Source: JAWWBL01 sp033720975 (GTDB lineage: Bacteria; Actinomycetota; Acidimicrobiia; Spongiisociales; ZC4RG35). From it: a stretch of 44,129 nt of DNA. The translations under genes and the position numbers were made by a program. The stretch covers positions 1-44,129 of the forward strand of contig JAWWBL010000003.1 in NCBI GenBank assembly GCA_033720975.1, written 5' to 3'. Positions 8,837 through 19,939 of this stretch are shown here, piece after piece (positions within the stretch are counted from its first letter, which is position 1; each line of letters begins with the position of its first letter). Under the pieces are notes generated by a model, which searched no databases, was not told the origin of the DNA, and saw only the letters and a program-made list of their open reading frames with translations.

Positions 8837-9998
8837 CATGGAGGTCGCCGTTGGCGGCGATGTCGACCCGGCCCATGCCCAACCAAGAGGCAACGAGCTC
8901 CAACTCTTCTCCCAGCGCCCGGCCCACCGCGGTCCTATCCACACCCGGCTCGGCAAAAGCACCTTTCACCCGCAAGACGCCTGCCTGCCGATCTGTTTTG
9001 AGGTCGACCCTGGCCACCAGGTCTCCGTCGAGCAGGAAAGGCAGTACGTAGTACCCGTAGACCCGCTTCGCCTCCGGAACGTAGATCTCGATTCGATAGT
9101 GAAAGTCCCACAATCGCTCGACCCGATCCCGATACCAGATCAGGTTGTCGAACGGCGACAACAGAGCAGGGCCGGTCGATCGGCGCGCCAGCGTGGCCCT
9201 CGGGTGCAAATACGCAGGACGGTCCCAGCCCTCGACCTCCACTTCCACCAACTCGCCACGGTCAGCCAGGCGTTCGATCAAAGGGCGGGCCTCGGGCATT
9301 CGTATCCGGTAATAGTCGGCCAGGTCGTCTGCCGTCGCCACCCCCATCGCGTCAGCAGCCTCCAATAGGAGAGCGCTCTGGGCCTCCTCCCGCCCGGGCG
9401 ACGAAGCTTCGAGGTGCTCCATGGGAACTACGCGTTCGGTTATGTCGTACATGCGAACGAAACCGCGGCGGTCGGCCGTCGTGACATGCCCGTCCGCAAA
9501 CAGAGCTTCCAGGGCTATTTTGCCGTCGTTCCAATTCCACATGGTGCGGCCGAGTCGTTCCCCGGGATCGGCCAGATCTTTGGTCTGAATCGGCCCACGC
9601 TCGGCCACCTGGTCGAGGACAGACTCGACGAACCCGGGCTTTTTCTCGCGGAGATCGCGATAGGCCTGCCAACTCAGCGGGTCCTGCATCCGCCAGCGGA
9701 AAAGCGAATGGTGTTTGGCGGGCAGGAGCGAGGCCATGTGACCCCAATACTCGAACAACTCTCCAGACCGCCAAAGCCACCCATCGAGGGCCTCCCGATC
9801 GTATGACCCCAGCCTCGTGAAGAAGGGCATGTAATGAGTGCGACTGAACACATTCACCGAGTCGAGCTGGATCACCTTCAGCCGATCGAGGACCTTCCGA
9901 AAATGGCGCACATCGACCCGCCCGCTTGCCCTCGGCTCGGTCAAGCCTTGGGCTGCCAGTGCATATCGCCTGGCCTGGTCGATGTTGAGGCGACGCAT
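8826..9998 (-). CDS. YcaQ/AlkX-type DNA glycosylase, HTH_42 family
   Basis: A 390-residue member of the winged-helix COG3214 family. Characterised members (E. coli YcaQ, Streptomyces AlkZ) remove alkylated bases and unhook interstrand crosslinks. The family's catalytic Gln-x-Asp is visible as QLD at residues 44-46 in VIQLDSVNVFSRTHYMP. Further family features are YWGHMASLLP near residue 90, LLSPFDNLIWYRDR and the C-terminal VYGYYVLPFLLDGDLVARVD. The ATG has TACCGT nine bases upstream. The gene diverges from purB across 37 bp. In Streptomyces such genes can protect the producer of a genotoxin; there is no toxin cluster here, so a general repair role is more likely. Confidence 0.85.
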   Translation of the reverse strand: MRRLNIDQARRYALAAQGLTEPRASGRVDVRHFRKVLDRLKVIQLDSVNVFSRTHYMPFFTRLGSYDREALDGWLWRSGELFEYWGHMASLLPAKHHSLFRWRMQDPLSWQAYRDLREKKPGFVESVLDQVAERGPIQTKDLADPGERLGRTMWNWNDGKIALEALFADGHVTTADRRGFVRMYDITERVVPMEHLEASSPGREEAQSALLLEAADAMGVATADDLADYYRIRMPEARPLIERLADRGELVEVEVEGWDRPAYLHPRATLARRSTGPALLSPFDNLIWYRDRVERLWDFHYRIEIYVPEAKRVYGYYVLPFLLDGDLVARVDLKTDRQAGVLRVKGAFAEPGVDRTAVGRALGEELELVASWLGMGRVDIAANGDLHAFL

Positions 9999-10035
9999 TG
10001 GCCGGCGACGGTACTTGCTATGCCAATATCAGACC

Positions 10036-11349
10036 GTGATCGAGAGATACACGCTTCCGGAGATGGCCTCCGTGTGGTCGCCCCAGGCAAGGCTCGAGAC
10101 GCTCAAGCGGGTCGAGGTCCTTGCTCTCGAAGCCTGGGAGTCGTTGGGCAAGGTCCCCCAAGGTGTGGCCCAAGCAGTCGCCGATGCGCCATGCCCCACC
10201 CCGGCGGCGGTGGCCGAACGGGAAGCAGTCACCAACCATGACCTCGCCGCCTTCGTCGATCTACTTGGAGAAGCGGCAGGTGAAGCGGCCGCGGGATGGG
10301 TTCACTACGGGCTGACTTCGTCCGACGTTCTGGACACCGCCACCGGTGTACAACTCAGCCGGTCAGCGGAACTCCTGCTGGAGGCCCTACGAACCCTGGA
10401 AGAGGTTGTGAGACGGCGGGCCTTCGAGCATCGGGACAGCTACATGATCGGCCGCACCCATGGGATCTGGGCCGAGCCCACGACGTTCGGTATCAAGCTG
10501 GCCGGCTGGGCCTTTGAGTTGGCCCGGTCCCACGATCGGATGGAAAGTGCCCACTCGGAGATAGCCGTCGGCAAGATTTCTGGCGCGGTAGGAACCTACG
10601 CACATGTGCCGCCGGAGGTCGAACGTCACGTGTGTGCCGAGCTCGGCCTGTCGATCGAGCCTGCCTCCACACAGGTAACGGCCCGGGACAGACACGCTCG
10701 GTACCTGACGACCCTCGCCCTGGTCGGTGCCTCGATCGAGCGGATGGCCACCGAGATTCGTCATCTGCAAAGGTCTGAGGTGGGAGAGGCTCGCGAGGGG
10801 TTTGGCGGGGGGCAGAAAGGGTCATCGGCGATGCCCCACAAGCGGAATCCGATCCTCTCCGAGCGGATGACCGGGCTGGCCAGGCTGCTGCGGGGCTACG
10901 CCCAGGTGGGCTTGGAGAATGTGGCCCTCTGGCATGAGCGGGACATCTCCCACTCGTCTGCCGAGCGTGTGGCGCTGCCGGACGCCTCGACGGTCCTCCA
11001 CTACATGCTTGTGAAGTTCGCCTCCCTGGTGGATGGCCTGGTGGTCGACCTGGAGAGGATGGCCTCCAATCTGGAGGCGACCAACGGCCTCGTGTTCAGC
11101 CAGGCCGTCTTGTTGGCGCTCGTTGAGGAGGGCCTCACTCGGGACGAGGCCTACCGGCTGGTGCAGCGCAACGCCATGGAGGCGTGGGACGGCAAGGGCC
11201 ACCTCAGGGATCTGCTGGCCGATGACCGGGAGATATCCCTATCGGACGCCGCTCTCGAGTCGTGCTTCTCGCTCGAGCGCGTCTCGGAAGCCGCTTCGGT
11301 GGTGTTCGAAAGGCTGAGAGAGGCGGGCCTGCCTCAGCCGAGGGCGTAG
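10036..11349 (+). CDS. purB: Adenylosuccinate lyase
   Basis: Acts twice in purine synthesis: SAICAR to AICAR plus fumarate, and adenylosuccinate to AMP plus fumarate. I place the start at the GTG at 10036, giving VIERYTLPEMASVW, the normal PurB N-terminus, and 437 residues; an in-frame extension into the divergent YcaQ gene is not supported. RTHGIWAEPTTFG carries the substrate-binding region and GSSAMPHKRNPILSERM is the fumarase/aspartase superfamily signature loop with its catalytic Ser. A CAATAT six bases before the GTG may be an imperfect -10. The 3' end overlaps the convergent LCP gene by 16 bp. Confidence 0.96.
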   Translation: MIERYTLPEMASVWSPQARLETLKRVEVLALEAWESLGKVPQGVAQAVADAPCPTPAAVAEREAVTNHDLAAFVDLLGEAAGEAAAGWVHYGLTSSDVLDTATGVQLSRSAELLLEALRTLEEVVRRRAFEHRDSYMIGRTHGIWAEPTTFGIKLAGWAFELARSHDRMESAHSEIAVGKISGAVGTYAHVPPEVERHVCAELGLSIEPASTQVTARDRHARYLTTLALVGASIERMATEIRHLQRSEVGEAREGFGGGQKGSSAMPHKRNPILSERMTGLARLLRGYAQVGLENVALWHERDISHSSAERVALPDASTVLHYMLVKFASLVDGLVVDLERMASNLEATNGLVFSQAVLLALVEEGLTRDEAYRLVQRNAMEAWDGKGHLRDLLADDREISLSDAALESCFSLERVSEAASVVFERLREAGLPQPRA

Positions 11350-12464
11350 ACAGACTCGAGCTGATCTCGGAAGTAACGCGTCGGCAGCAGGACGGCCGCG
11401 CCTGCCGGCGTCCGGTAGTTGCGCACGGAGATCACAAAACTGCTCACCGACGACTTGGAGATGCCCCGATACCGCCAGGCGGTCGAGAGCGCCTGGCCAA
11501 ACGTCCAGCCCGAGTCGAGCCGAACCGAGCGGGCCACCGCCTGCAACCGTTCGGTGAGAGCGCCAGGAGATGGAAAGGCGGCAGCCTTGCCCGCAAGCTG
11601 GAACAACACGTCTCGTTGGCGGGCCTGACGGGTGAAATCGGAACCGCCCACGAGCTTCCACTCCCCGTCGATCAGATGCTCTGCCTTCCTCGATCGGACC
11701 CAGGCGAGAGTCATCTCACCATCGGCGGCGTGGCAACCCGCTTCCTCGATGTTGAGTTCTGAGGCAACGTCTCTGGTCGGATAGCTGACACAGACCGTCG
11801 TTCCGCCGAGGGCGTCAACGACTGCCTCGAAACCTTTGAAGTCGACGATCGCCAGGTGATCCACCTTGATACCGGTGAAGTCCTGAACCAGGATCGCCAT
11901 CATCTCGGGGCCCGAGGCCACCCCCGAGCATCCTCCCAAACCCGCGTTCAGCCGCGTGAATGTCCCCTTACAGACGTTCCACACATAGAGATCCCGGGGA
12001 AGGCTGACCATTATCGGGTTACCGCCGGCGGTGGGCTGAAGGCCGAGGATTACTGCGTCCGCCCGGTACCCGGACAAATCGGTTCCGATCATCAAATACG
12101 CGTCGAACACGTCGTCGGGAACCGGAGAGGGAAACGAATACGGGCTGAATTCGACCGGATCGAAAGGCTCGTACAGGTCGAATATCTCTGCCAACGCCTC
12201 GGCTTCGGCGTCCAGGTCGGGGGCCTGGTACACCCCGGGCGGGAGTGGTTCGAAATTGTCGGGCTCGACGAAGGTGACCTCGGACGGCGTCTCTCCAGAA
12301 AGAGCACCACGGGCCCTTTCGATGTCGAACTCCTCCACCGCAACCTCGTTGAAGGTCTGACTCAGTTGGAACGCGTAGAAAGCCGAAAAGCCGAGAACGA
12401 TCCCGAGTACGGCGGCCACTCCTGCCTTTACTGGCTTGAGGACGATGAACTCGAGGATCGACAA
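11334..12464 (-). CDS. LytR-CpsA-Psr (LCP) family protein
   Basis: LCP proteins transfer lipid-linked glycopolymers onto peptidoglycan at the outer face of the membrane. The 376-residue protein has one N-terminal membrane helix (about 14-33), a linker, and an LCP domain (about 120-290) with the core LMIGTDLSGYRADAVILG, SLPRDLYV, VDFKGFEAVVDALGG and LAWVRSRK, then an arginine-rich FTRQARQRDVL motif that binds the polyprenyl pyrophosphate head group in known members. A TTG at 12464 is the best start: it keeps the membrane helix and has TACCAT nine bases upstream. It converges with purB (16-bp overlap) and diverges from purC. Confidence 0.88.
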   Translation of the reverse strand: MSILEFIVLKPVKAGVAAVLGIVLGFSAFYAFQLSQTFNEVAVEEFDIERARGALSGETPSEVTFVEPDNFEPLPPGVYQAPDLDAEAEALAEIFDLYEPFDPVEFSPYSFPSPVPDDVFDAYLMIGTDLSGYRADAVILGLQPTAGGNPIMVSLPRDLYVWNVCKGTFTRLNAGLGGCSGVASGPEMMAILVQDFTGIKVDHLAIVDFKGFEAVVDALGGTTVCVSYPTRDVASELNIEEAGCHAADGEMTLAWVRSRKAEHLIDGEWKLVGGSDFTRQARQRDVLFQLAGKAAAFPSPGALTERLQAVARSVRLDSGWTFGQALSTAWRYRGISKSSVSSFVISVRNYRTPAGAAVLLPTRYFRDQLESVYALG

Positions 12465-12528
12465 AGCGGGTCGATGGTAGAGGGACGCCGAGTCGTACCC
12501 AGGTTCACAGATCCCGCCCGGGGCTAGC

Positions 12529-12542
12529 TACCCTCCCGCCGC
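12529..12542 (+). promoter_or_regulatory. Leaderless -10 box for purC-purS-purQ-purL
   Basis: TACCCT (12529-12534) lies 8 nt before the purC GTG and there is no Shine-Dalgarno, so the operon mRNA probably begins at or one base before the start codon. No -35 element is evident. Confidence 0.45.
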
Positions 12543-13424
12543 GTGCTGGCACTACCTCATGTCGGATCGGGAAAGGTCAGGGAGATCTATGAGGTTGACG
12601 CAGACCGTCTTCTGTTCGTGGCCACCGATCGCATCTCTGCCTACGACGTCGTCCTCGACGATCCGATCCCGGGCAAGGGCAGAGTGCTCACGGGAGTGAG
12701 CCTCCACTTCTTCGATCTGCTCGACACCGCGAACCACCTCGTGTCCACGGATCTGACCGAGATCAGCGGCCTAACCGACACTGACTTCGAATACCTGGAA
12801 GGGAGGGCGATGGTGGTGCGAAGGGCGGAAGTGGTCCCCGTCGAGTGTGTCGTCCGCGGCTACCTCTACGGGTCCTCCTGGCGTGAGTACGAAGCCGGGG
12901 GTGGGCCTACCACCGAGCACTTGCCTCCCGGGTTGCGCAAGGCTGACAAGCTCCCGGATCCGATCTTCACACCGGCTACCAAGGCAGCGACCGGTCACGA
13001 TGAGAACATCACCGAGACCGAGACCAGGGAGCTGCTCGGTGACAGCCTGTTCAACGAGCTGAAGGCCCGCTCGCTCGACATCTACATGCGCGCATCCGAC
13101 TACGCCGCTGAGCGTGGCGTGATCCTCGCCGACACCAAGTTCGAGTTCGGGTTTGCGGACGGAGAGCTGCTTCTGGTCGACGAGGTTCTCACCCCGGACT
13201 CGTCGCGCTACTGGCCGGCTGACCAATGGGAGCCGGGTGCCGCCGTGCCGTCTTTCGACAAACAGTTCGTCAGAGACTGGCTGGAGACCCAACCGTGGGA
13301 CAAGACATCACCTGCCCCGCCGCTTCCGAAGGACATCATCGAAGGAACCCGAGCCCGTTACGTCGAAGCGTTCGAGAAGATCACCGGTCGCAGCTTCAGG
13401 GACTACCCCGGGAGCGGCAATTGA
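12543..13424 (+). CDS. purC: SAICAR synthetase
   Basis: Joins CAIR and aspartate with ATP to give SAICAR. The 293-residue protein starts at a GTG and shows HVGSGKVREIYEV (ATP-binding beta hairpin), FVATDRISAYDVVL, VECVVRGYLYGSSW and the late ADTKFEFGF and LVDEVLTPDSSRYW signatures. It is of the longer form found in actinobacteria and yeast. It is the first of four tightly coupled genes; its TGA overlaps the TTG of purS. The start is supported by TACCCT eight bases upstream and the normal N-terminus. Confidence 0.96.
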   Translation: MLALPHVGSGKVREIYEVDADRLLFVATDRISAYDVVLDDPIPGKGRVLTGVSLHFFDLLDTANHLVSTDLTEISGLTDTDFEYLEGRAMVVRRAEVVPVECVVRGYLYGSSWREYEAGGGPTTEHLPPGLRKADKLPDPIFTPATKAATGHDENITETETRELLGDSLFNELKARSLDIYMRASDYAAERGVILADTKFEFGFADGELLLVDEVLTPDSSRYWPADQWEPGAAVPSFDKQFVRDWLETQPWDKTSPAPPLPKDIIEGTRARYVEAFEKITGRSFRDYPGSGN

Positions 13425-13663
13425 AGGTGACGGTGACCATCAACCGTCGGCCCGAGATCGCCGACCCCGAGGGAACCACCGTCCGTCGCGCTCTGGAGGA
13501 GCTCGGCTTCGAGCAAGTGACCAGCGTCCGGATGGATCGCGTCATCCACATGGAGGTCGCCGGGGAGGACCGCGACGAGATCCAGGCCCAAGTCACCAAG
13601 ATGTGCGAGCAGCTGTTGGCAAACCCCGTGCTCGAGGATTTCGAGATCGAGGTGGGCGGATGA
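13421..13663 (+). CDS. purS: FGAM synthase small subunit PurS
   Basis: Bridges PurL and PurQ in the three-protein formylglycinamidine ribonucleotide synthase and helps channel ammonia. At 80 residues it has the usual PurS size, with a beta-alpha-beta start (VTVTINRRPEIADPEG), the VRRALEELGF helix and the C-terminal NPVLEDFEIEV strand. I start it at the TTG that overlaps the purC stop (TTGA), matching the coupling of the neighbouring genes; a GTG two codons later is possible. Its own stop overlaps the purQ start as ATGA. Confidence 0.93.
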   Translation: MKVTVTINRRPEIADPEGTTVRRALEELGFEQVTSVRMDRVIHMEVAGEDRDEIQAQVTKMCEQLLANPVLEDFEIEVGG

Positions 13664-14304
13664 GAACTGCCGTAGTGGTTTTCCCGGGGACCAACTGTGA
13701 GCACGACGTCGTCCATGCCCTCGAGTCGTTGGGCGGCGAGGCGGACCTCGTCTGGCACCGGGAGTCCAATCTCACCGATTTCGACGGTGCCGTCCTGCCG
13801 GGCGGCTTCGCCCACGGCGACTATCTCAGGACCGGCGCGATTGCCCGCTTCTCCCCGGTCATGACCGAGATCTCTCGGATGGCAGCAGAGGGCGCTCCAG
13901 TCCTTGGCATCTGCAACGGCTTTCAGATCCTCTGTGAGGCCGGCTTACTGGCCGGAGCATTCATCGCCAACCGCGACCTCTCATTCATCTGCAGCTACGT
14001 CGAACTCGAGGTGACCGACGCAGCCACCGTCCTCACTCGCGGTCTGGAGGTGGGTTCCAGGCTCAGGATCCCACTCAACTCATATGAAGGCAGCTGGGTG
14101 GACCCAACACGCTCGGGACGCATCGCTCTCAGATATGTCGATGACCCCAACGGCTCACAGGACCAGGCAGCGGCGGTCGCCAACATGGAAGGCAACGTCG
14201 CGGGGATCATGCCCCATCCCGAACGTGCAGTAGATGAGCTGCTCGGATCCACCGACGGGAATCTGGTTCTGGAAAGCTTCCTCGAGTCGCTAGTAGCTGC
14301 ATGA
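13660..14304 (+). CDS. purQ: FGAM synthase glutaminase subunit PurQ
   Basis: Class I glutamine amidotransferase that supplies ammonia to PurL. From the ATG overlapping the purS stop (ATGA) it is 214 residues. FPGTNCEHDV opens the domain, LPGGFAHGDYLRTGA contributes the oxyanion region, VLGICNGFQIL holds the nucleophilic Cys, and GIMPHPERA near the end holds the catalytic His and Glu. All three catalytic residues are present. An upstream in-frame extension through purS and purC is not family-like. Its TGA overlaps the purL ATG. Confidence 0.95.
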   Translation: MRTAVVVFPGTNCEHDVVHALESLGGEADLVWHRESNLTDFDGAVLPGGFAHGDYLRTGAIARFSPVMTEISRMAAEGAPVLGICNGFQILCEAGLLAGAFIANRDLSFICSYVELEVTDAATVLTRGLEVGSRLRIPLNSYEGSWVDPTRSGRIALRYVDDPNGSQDQAAAVANMEGNVAGIMPHPERAVDELLGSTDGNLVLESFLESLVAA

Positions 14305-16457
14305 CCATCGAGAGAGAGGCGGTCCATCGGCAACTCGGGATGACGGACACCGAGTACCAGTCGGTGATCGACATTCTTGGCCGAGAGCCGAGGGATGCCG
14401 AACTGGCGATGTACTCGGTCATGTGGTCCGAGCACTGCTCGTACAAGTCCTCCCGGGCACACCTCGGCCGGTTCCCCACGGAAGCGCCCTGGGTCGTGGT
14501 GGGACCTGGCGAGAACGCCGGAGTGGTCGACATCGGCGATGGCTGGCTGGCCGCAATTCGAATCGAAAGCCACAACCATCCGTCGTTCGTTGAGCCCTAT
14601 CAAGGAGCAGCAACCGGAGTCGGTGGGATTCTCCGCGACGTGTTCACCATGGGTGCCCGGCCAATCGGTCTCTGGAACCAGATCAGGTTTGGCCCCCTCG
14701 ACCAGCCAAGGAACAGATACCTGTTCAAGGGCGTGGTCGCCGGGATTGCCGGCTACGGGAACGCCGTGGGTGTTCCCACTGTGGGAGGGGAGGTGGAGTT
14801 CGACCCGACCTACGACGCCAATCCCCTGGTCAACGTCATGTGCTTGGGAATCCTGCACCGGGACCAACTCGTGCTGGGAACGGCAGGAGAACCGGGCTCG
14901 CTGGCGATACTCCTGGGCAGGGCAACCGGACGGGATGGGATCGGAGGAGCGTCCGTGCTGGCATCGGCTTCCTTCGAGGATGAGTCCCAGGACAAGCGCC
15001 CCAGCGTCCAGGTTGGCGACCCGTTCGAGGAGAAGAAGCTCATAGAGGCGTGCCTCGAGTTGTACGAACGCGGGCTGGTCGTCGGAGTCCAAGACCTCGG
15101 CGCGGCCGGGCTCTCGTGCGCCGTCTCGGAGCCGGCGGGACGAGCCGGAGTGGGAATGGATGTCGATCTCAATGCGGTCCACACACGAGAGGCCGAGATG
15201 ACCCCACCCGAGCTGCTCATGTCCGAGTCACAGGAGCGAATGATGGCGTTCGTCGCCCCGGACAAAGTCGAGGAAGTCATAGCCGTAGCCGACAGATGGG
15301 AGATCGACTCCGCCGTGGTTGGGAAAGTCAAACAAGGCTCCACTCTGACCGTCCAGCACAATGGCACCACGGTGGCGGAGATACCGGCCGCGTCACTCGC
15401 CGACGACGCACCCGTCTACGACCGCCCCGCCATCCGACCATCTTGGCTGGATGATGTGCGGCGACGCCCCGAGCCGGAGGTGGATGACCCATCCCGCGCT
15501 CTGCTCGATCTCCTAGGTGATCCCGGCATCGGCTCGTCTGCCTGGGTTCACACCCAGTACGACCACATGCTGTTCCTCAACACGGTGATCGGCCCCGGGT
15601 CGGATGCGTCGCTACTGCGTGTAAAGGGAACCAACAAGGGTCTCGCCGTGTCCACCGATGGCAACGGCCGGCTCTGTTACTTGGATCCCCGCATCGGAGG
15701 CGAAAGGCTCGTATATGAGGCCGCCCTCAACGTGGCGGTCACTGGCGCCCGACCCCTGGCAGTCGTCGACAACCTCAACTTCGGCAGTCCCGAGAGCCCG
15801 GAAGTGATGTGGCAGTTCAGGGAGACCATTGAAGGGATATCACGGGCGTGCGAGTCACTTGGTGTCCCGGTTGTAGGGGGAAATGTCTCCTTCTACAACG
15901 CTACCGACGAGGTGGATATCCATCCCACCCCCGTGGTGGGACTTCTAGGCCTCGCCGATCCCATGCCTGAGAGCCCACCGCGTCTCCGCCGCGCAGAACC
16001 GGGAATGGAGGTCTGGGAGGTAGGGCCGACCGCGTCTGGATCACTGGCCGGCTCGGCGCTTCAGCGGGTTCTCGGAATGGATCCCGGTGGGATCCCAGCC
16101 GCACCCCAACCAGAGATGGCGACCCGCGTAATCGAGTTGGCCGTCGCTCTGGCACACGACGTCCCGGTGCTCCACGACGTATCGGACGGCGGACTCGCGG
16201 TGGCACTGGCCGAGATCTGCATTGCGTCTTCTCTTGGCGCTCGGATCGATCAGGACGTAGATCTCTTCAGCGAGGACCCGCACAGATTCATCGCCGTTTT
16301 CGAAACGGGGGCTATCCCGCTTCCAGACGACCTGGCGCGCAGGGTCGGCATGATCGCTGGAGACGAGATCATCTTGGGGCCCGACGTGACACCCATCCCG
16401 GTGGCAGAAGCCGCAGACGTTTGGCACAACGCCATCCCTCGGGCCCTCGGTCTCTGA
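14301..16457 (+). CDS. purL: FGAM synthase large subunit PurL (small form)
   Basis: ATP-dependent amidation of FGAR to FGAM with ammonia from PurQ. At 718 residues it is the PurL form that works with separate PurS and PurQ. MWSEHCSYKSS near residue 45, IESHNHPSFVEPYQGAATG, the DVFTMGARPIG loop, QDLGAAGLSCA and the second-half GGNVSFYN and HDVSDGGLAVALAE motifs all belong to the two AIRS-like halves. It starts ATGA with purQ and closes the purC-S-Q-L operon. Pfk follows after 20 bp with its own -10 box. Confidence 0.97.
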   Translation: MTIEREAVHRQLGMTDTEYQSVIDILGREPRDAELAMYSVMWSEHCSYKSSRAHLGRFPTEAPWVVVGPGENAGVVDIGDGWLAAIRIESHNHPSFVEPYQGAATGVGGILRDVFTMGARPIGLWNQIRFGPLDQPRNRYLFKGVVAGIAGYGNAVGVPTVGGEVEFDPTYDANPLVNVMCLGILHRDQLVLGTAGEPGSLAILLGRATGRDGIGGASVLASASFEDESQDKRPSVQVGDPFEEKKLIEACLELYERGLVVGVQDLGAAGLSCAVSEPAGRAGVGMDVDLNAVHTREAEMTPPELLMSESQERMMAFVAPDKVEEVIAVADRWEIDSAVVGKVKQGSTLTVQHNGTTVAEIPAASLADDAPVYDRPAIRPSWLDDVRRRPEPEVDDPSRALLDLLGDPGIGSSAWVHTQYDHMLFLNTVIGPGSDASLLRVKGTNKGLAVSTDGNGRLCYLDPRIGGERLVYEAALNVAVTGARPLAVVDNLNFGSPESPEVMWQFRETIEGISRACESLGVPVVGGNVSFYNATDEVDIHPTPVVGLLGLADPMPESPPRLRRAEPGMEVWEVGPTASGSLAGSALQRVLGMDPGGIPAAPQPEMATRVIELAVALAHDVPVLHDVSDGGLAVALAEICIASSLGARIDQDVDLFSEDPHRFIAVFETGAIPLPDDLARRVGMIAGDEIILGPDVTPIPVAEAADVWHNAIPRALGL

Positions 16458-16465
16458 GTGACGGA

Positions 16466-16477
16466 TACGATCGGGAC
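16466..16477 (+). promoter_or_regulatory. Leaderless -10 box for pfkA
   Basis: TACGAT (16466-16471) is exactly six bases before the pfkA ATG, the same box and spacing as in front of purF. No ribosome site is present. It lies just after the purL stop, so pfkA and the following fusion gene can be expressed apart from the purine operon. Confidence 0.5.
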
Positions 16478-17595
<1,118 letters not shown>

Positions 17596-17599
<4 letters not shown>

Positions 17600-19917
17600 G
17601 CACGCCACAGCGCATCACCTGCATTGGCGGAGGCCCGGCCGGTCTCTATCTGGCCATTCTCCTCAAAAAGGAGCGCCCGGACTTCGACGTCACGGTTTAC
17701 GAGAGGAACACGCCGGCCGACGCGTTCGGCTTCGGTGTCGTGTTCTCAGATGAGACTTTGGAGCACTTCGAAGAGGCCGATCCACCCTCCTACCGTTCGC
17801 TAGCCGAATCGTTCAAGTACTGGGGGGACATCGAGGTCCGCCACTTCTCGGGCCACTCCTTCCGTTCTGGCGGTCACGGGTTCGCCGCGGCAAGCCGTCG
17901 TCGCCTTCTCGAGATACTGGCGGACCGCGCCGCCGACCTGGGTGCCGTCCTCAAGTTCTCCTCCGAGGTCCCTGACCTCGACTCTGTCCCGGATTCGGAC
18001 CTGGTCGTGGGCGCCGACGGTGCCAATTCGATGGTTCGTTCGGCGCTGTTCGAACACCTGGGGCCAACGGTCGACTGGCGCACCAACAAGTACGCCTGGT
18101 TCGGCACCCCAAAGGTCTATGAGAGATTCCACTTCATCTTCGAAGACACCCCGGCCGGGATGGTCTGGGCCCACATATACCCTTACTCTGACGAAGGCAG
18201 CACGTTCATCGTCGAGATGGCTCCAGAGACCTGGCGCGGCCTCGGCTTCGATCTGACTGAAGCCAACACGTTCCCACCCGGCGTTAGCGACGAGCACGCG
18301 ATCGCTCGGTGCGAAGAGTTGTTCGCCTCCCACCTCGAGGGAGCCGGCCTGGTTGGGAACAACTCGAAGTGGCTCCAGTTCCCCACCATCACCTGTGAAA
18401 GCTGGCACCAGGACAACGTCGTCCTCATGGGGGACGCGGCCCACACGGCGCACTTCTCAGTCGGGTCCGGCACCAAGCTGGCGATGGAGGATGCCATCTC
18501 CCTGGCCAGATTGCTCTTGGAGGGTGGGGAGCTTCCAGAGGTGCTGAATAATTACGAACGGGAGCGGAGACCGGCCGTCGCAAGCCTCCAGCGGGCGGCG
18601 AAAGCAAGCCTCGAGTGGTTCGAGGGAGCGGATCGCTACCGGACCATGGAGCCGGAGCAGTTCGTGTTCAGCCTCCTGACCCGTAGCCAGAGAGTCACCT
18701 ACGACAACCTTCGACTTCGGGATCCGGAATACATGACGAGTGTGGACGCGTGGTACGCCTCCAGCGATCACGGCTCTCCCGCCGAGCCCGACTCTTCCAT
18801 CCCCCCGATGTTCCACCCGTTTCAGGTTCGTGACCTCGTCCTGGCGAACAGGGTCGTCGTGTCCCCAATGGACCAGTACTCGGCCATAGAGGGGATGCCA
18901 ACGGAGTGGCACCTGGTCCACCTGGGGAGCAGGGCAGTGGGCGGAGCCGGACTGGTCATGACAGAAATGACCTGTGTCTCGCCGGAAGGACGTATCAGCC
19001 CAGGATGCACGGGGATATGGACCGAGGATCAGGCGCGCCAGTGGGAAAGGACGGTCGAGTTCATCCACACGAACACAGAGGCAAAGATCGGCCTACAACT
19101 CGGCCATTCCGGGCGGAAGGGCTCGACCAAGCTGATGTGGGAAGGCGACAACGACCCTCTCGACGCAGGGAACTGGGAGATCATCTCGCCTTCTCCAATC
19201 CGCTATCAACCCGGAAATCAGGTCCCACGGGAGATGACCCGGGAGGACATGGGCCGCGTCCTGGACGAGTTCGTCCGTTCCGCCCGACTCGGGTCTGCGG
19301 CCGGCTTCGACATGCTCGAGCTTCACATGGCCCACGGGTATCTCCTTTCGAGCTTTCTCACGCCGCTCGCAAACCAGCGGTCCGACGAGTACGGCGGATC
19401 CCTGCAGAACCGGATGCGGTATCCCCTCGAAGTGTTCGAAGCAGTCAGGGAGGTCTGGCCCGAAGACAGCCCGATGTCGGTCCGAATCTCCGCGACGGAT
19501 TGGGTTCCCGGGGGGTTCGAGGGGGACGACGCGGTGGCGTTCGCATTCGAACTGAAGAAGCGGGGCTGCGACCTCATCGACGTCTCGACAGGGCAGACAA
19601 CGATTTATGCCGATCCCGAATATGGGAGGCTGTACCAGACCCCGTTCTCGGACCGGATCCGCAACGAGGTCGGCATCCCCACCATGACAGTGGGAGCGGT
19701 GTCTTCAATCGACGACGTGCACAACATCCTGGTGGCCGGTCGGGCCGACCTGTGCCTGCTCGCCCGGCCGCACCTGGTCGACCCTTATTGGACGATGAAC
19801 GCCGCTATCGACCTGGGATACGAGGGCCACGCCTTTCCCAACCAATACCTCTCCGGGCTGGGGGCTCGGAGGCGTGAGCAGGACCCGATACCGCCCGACG
19901 TCTTTCGAGGCAGATGA
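17596..19917 (+). CDS. FAD monooxygenase/OYE fusion (aminobenzoyl-CoA or salicylyl-CoA hydroxylase type)
   Basis: A 773-residue natural fusion. Residues 1 to about 395 form a class A flavin monooxygenase: GGGPAGLYLAI binds FAD, DLVVGADGANS is the DG motif, and MGDAAHTAHFSVGSGTK is the GD motif. From about 400 to the end is an old-yellow-enzyme TIM barrel with ELHMAHGYLLSSFLTP and DEYGGSLQNR. This architecture and length match 2-aminobenzoyl-CoA monooxygenase/reductase and the related bifunctional salicylyl-CoA 5-hydroxylase, which hydroxylate and then reduce a CoA-activated aromatic ring. The GTG at 17596 overlaps the pfkA stop (GTGA). No aryl-CoA ligase or downstream ring-degradation gene is nearby, so the true substrate is uncertain. 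Confidence 0.85.
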
Positions 19918-19926
19918 CCGCAGGCC

Positions 19927-19939
19927 TACGCTGGCCGAC
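19927..19939 (+). promoter_or_regulatory. Leaderless -10 box for mobA
   Basis: TACGCT (19927-19932) stands 7 nt before the GTG at 19940 and there is no ribosome site. It falls in the 22-bp gap after the preceding stop and helps to choose this GTG over the one at 19874. Confidence 0.4.

Noticed and set aside
13995..15182. A 395-residue open frame antisense to purQ/purL
   Set aside because: It has no recognisable domain and mirrors the codon pattern of the strongly supported purL and purQ genes; long antisense frames are common in GC-rich DNA.
19874..19939. An earlier GTG start for mobA
   Set aside because: It overlaps the previous gene by 44 bp, and the GTG at 19940 gives the normal MobA N-terminus and has a -10 box at the usual distance.
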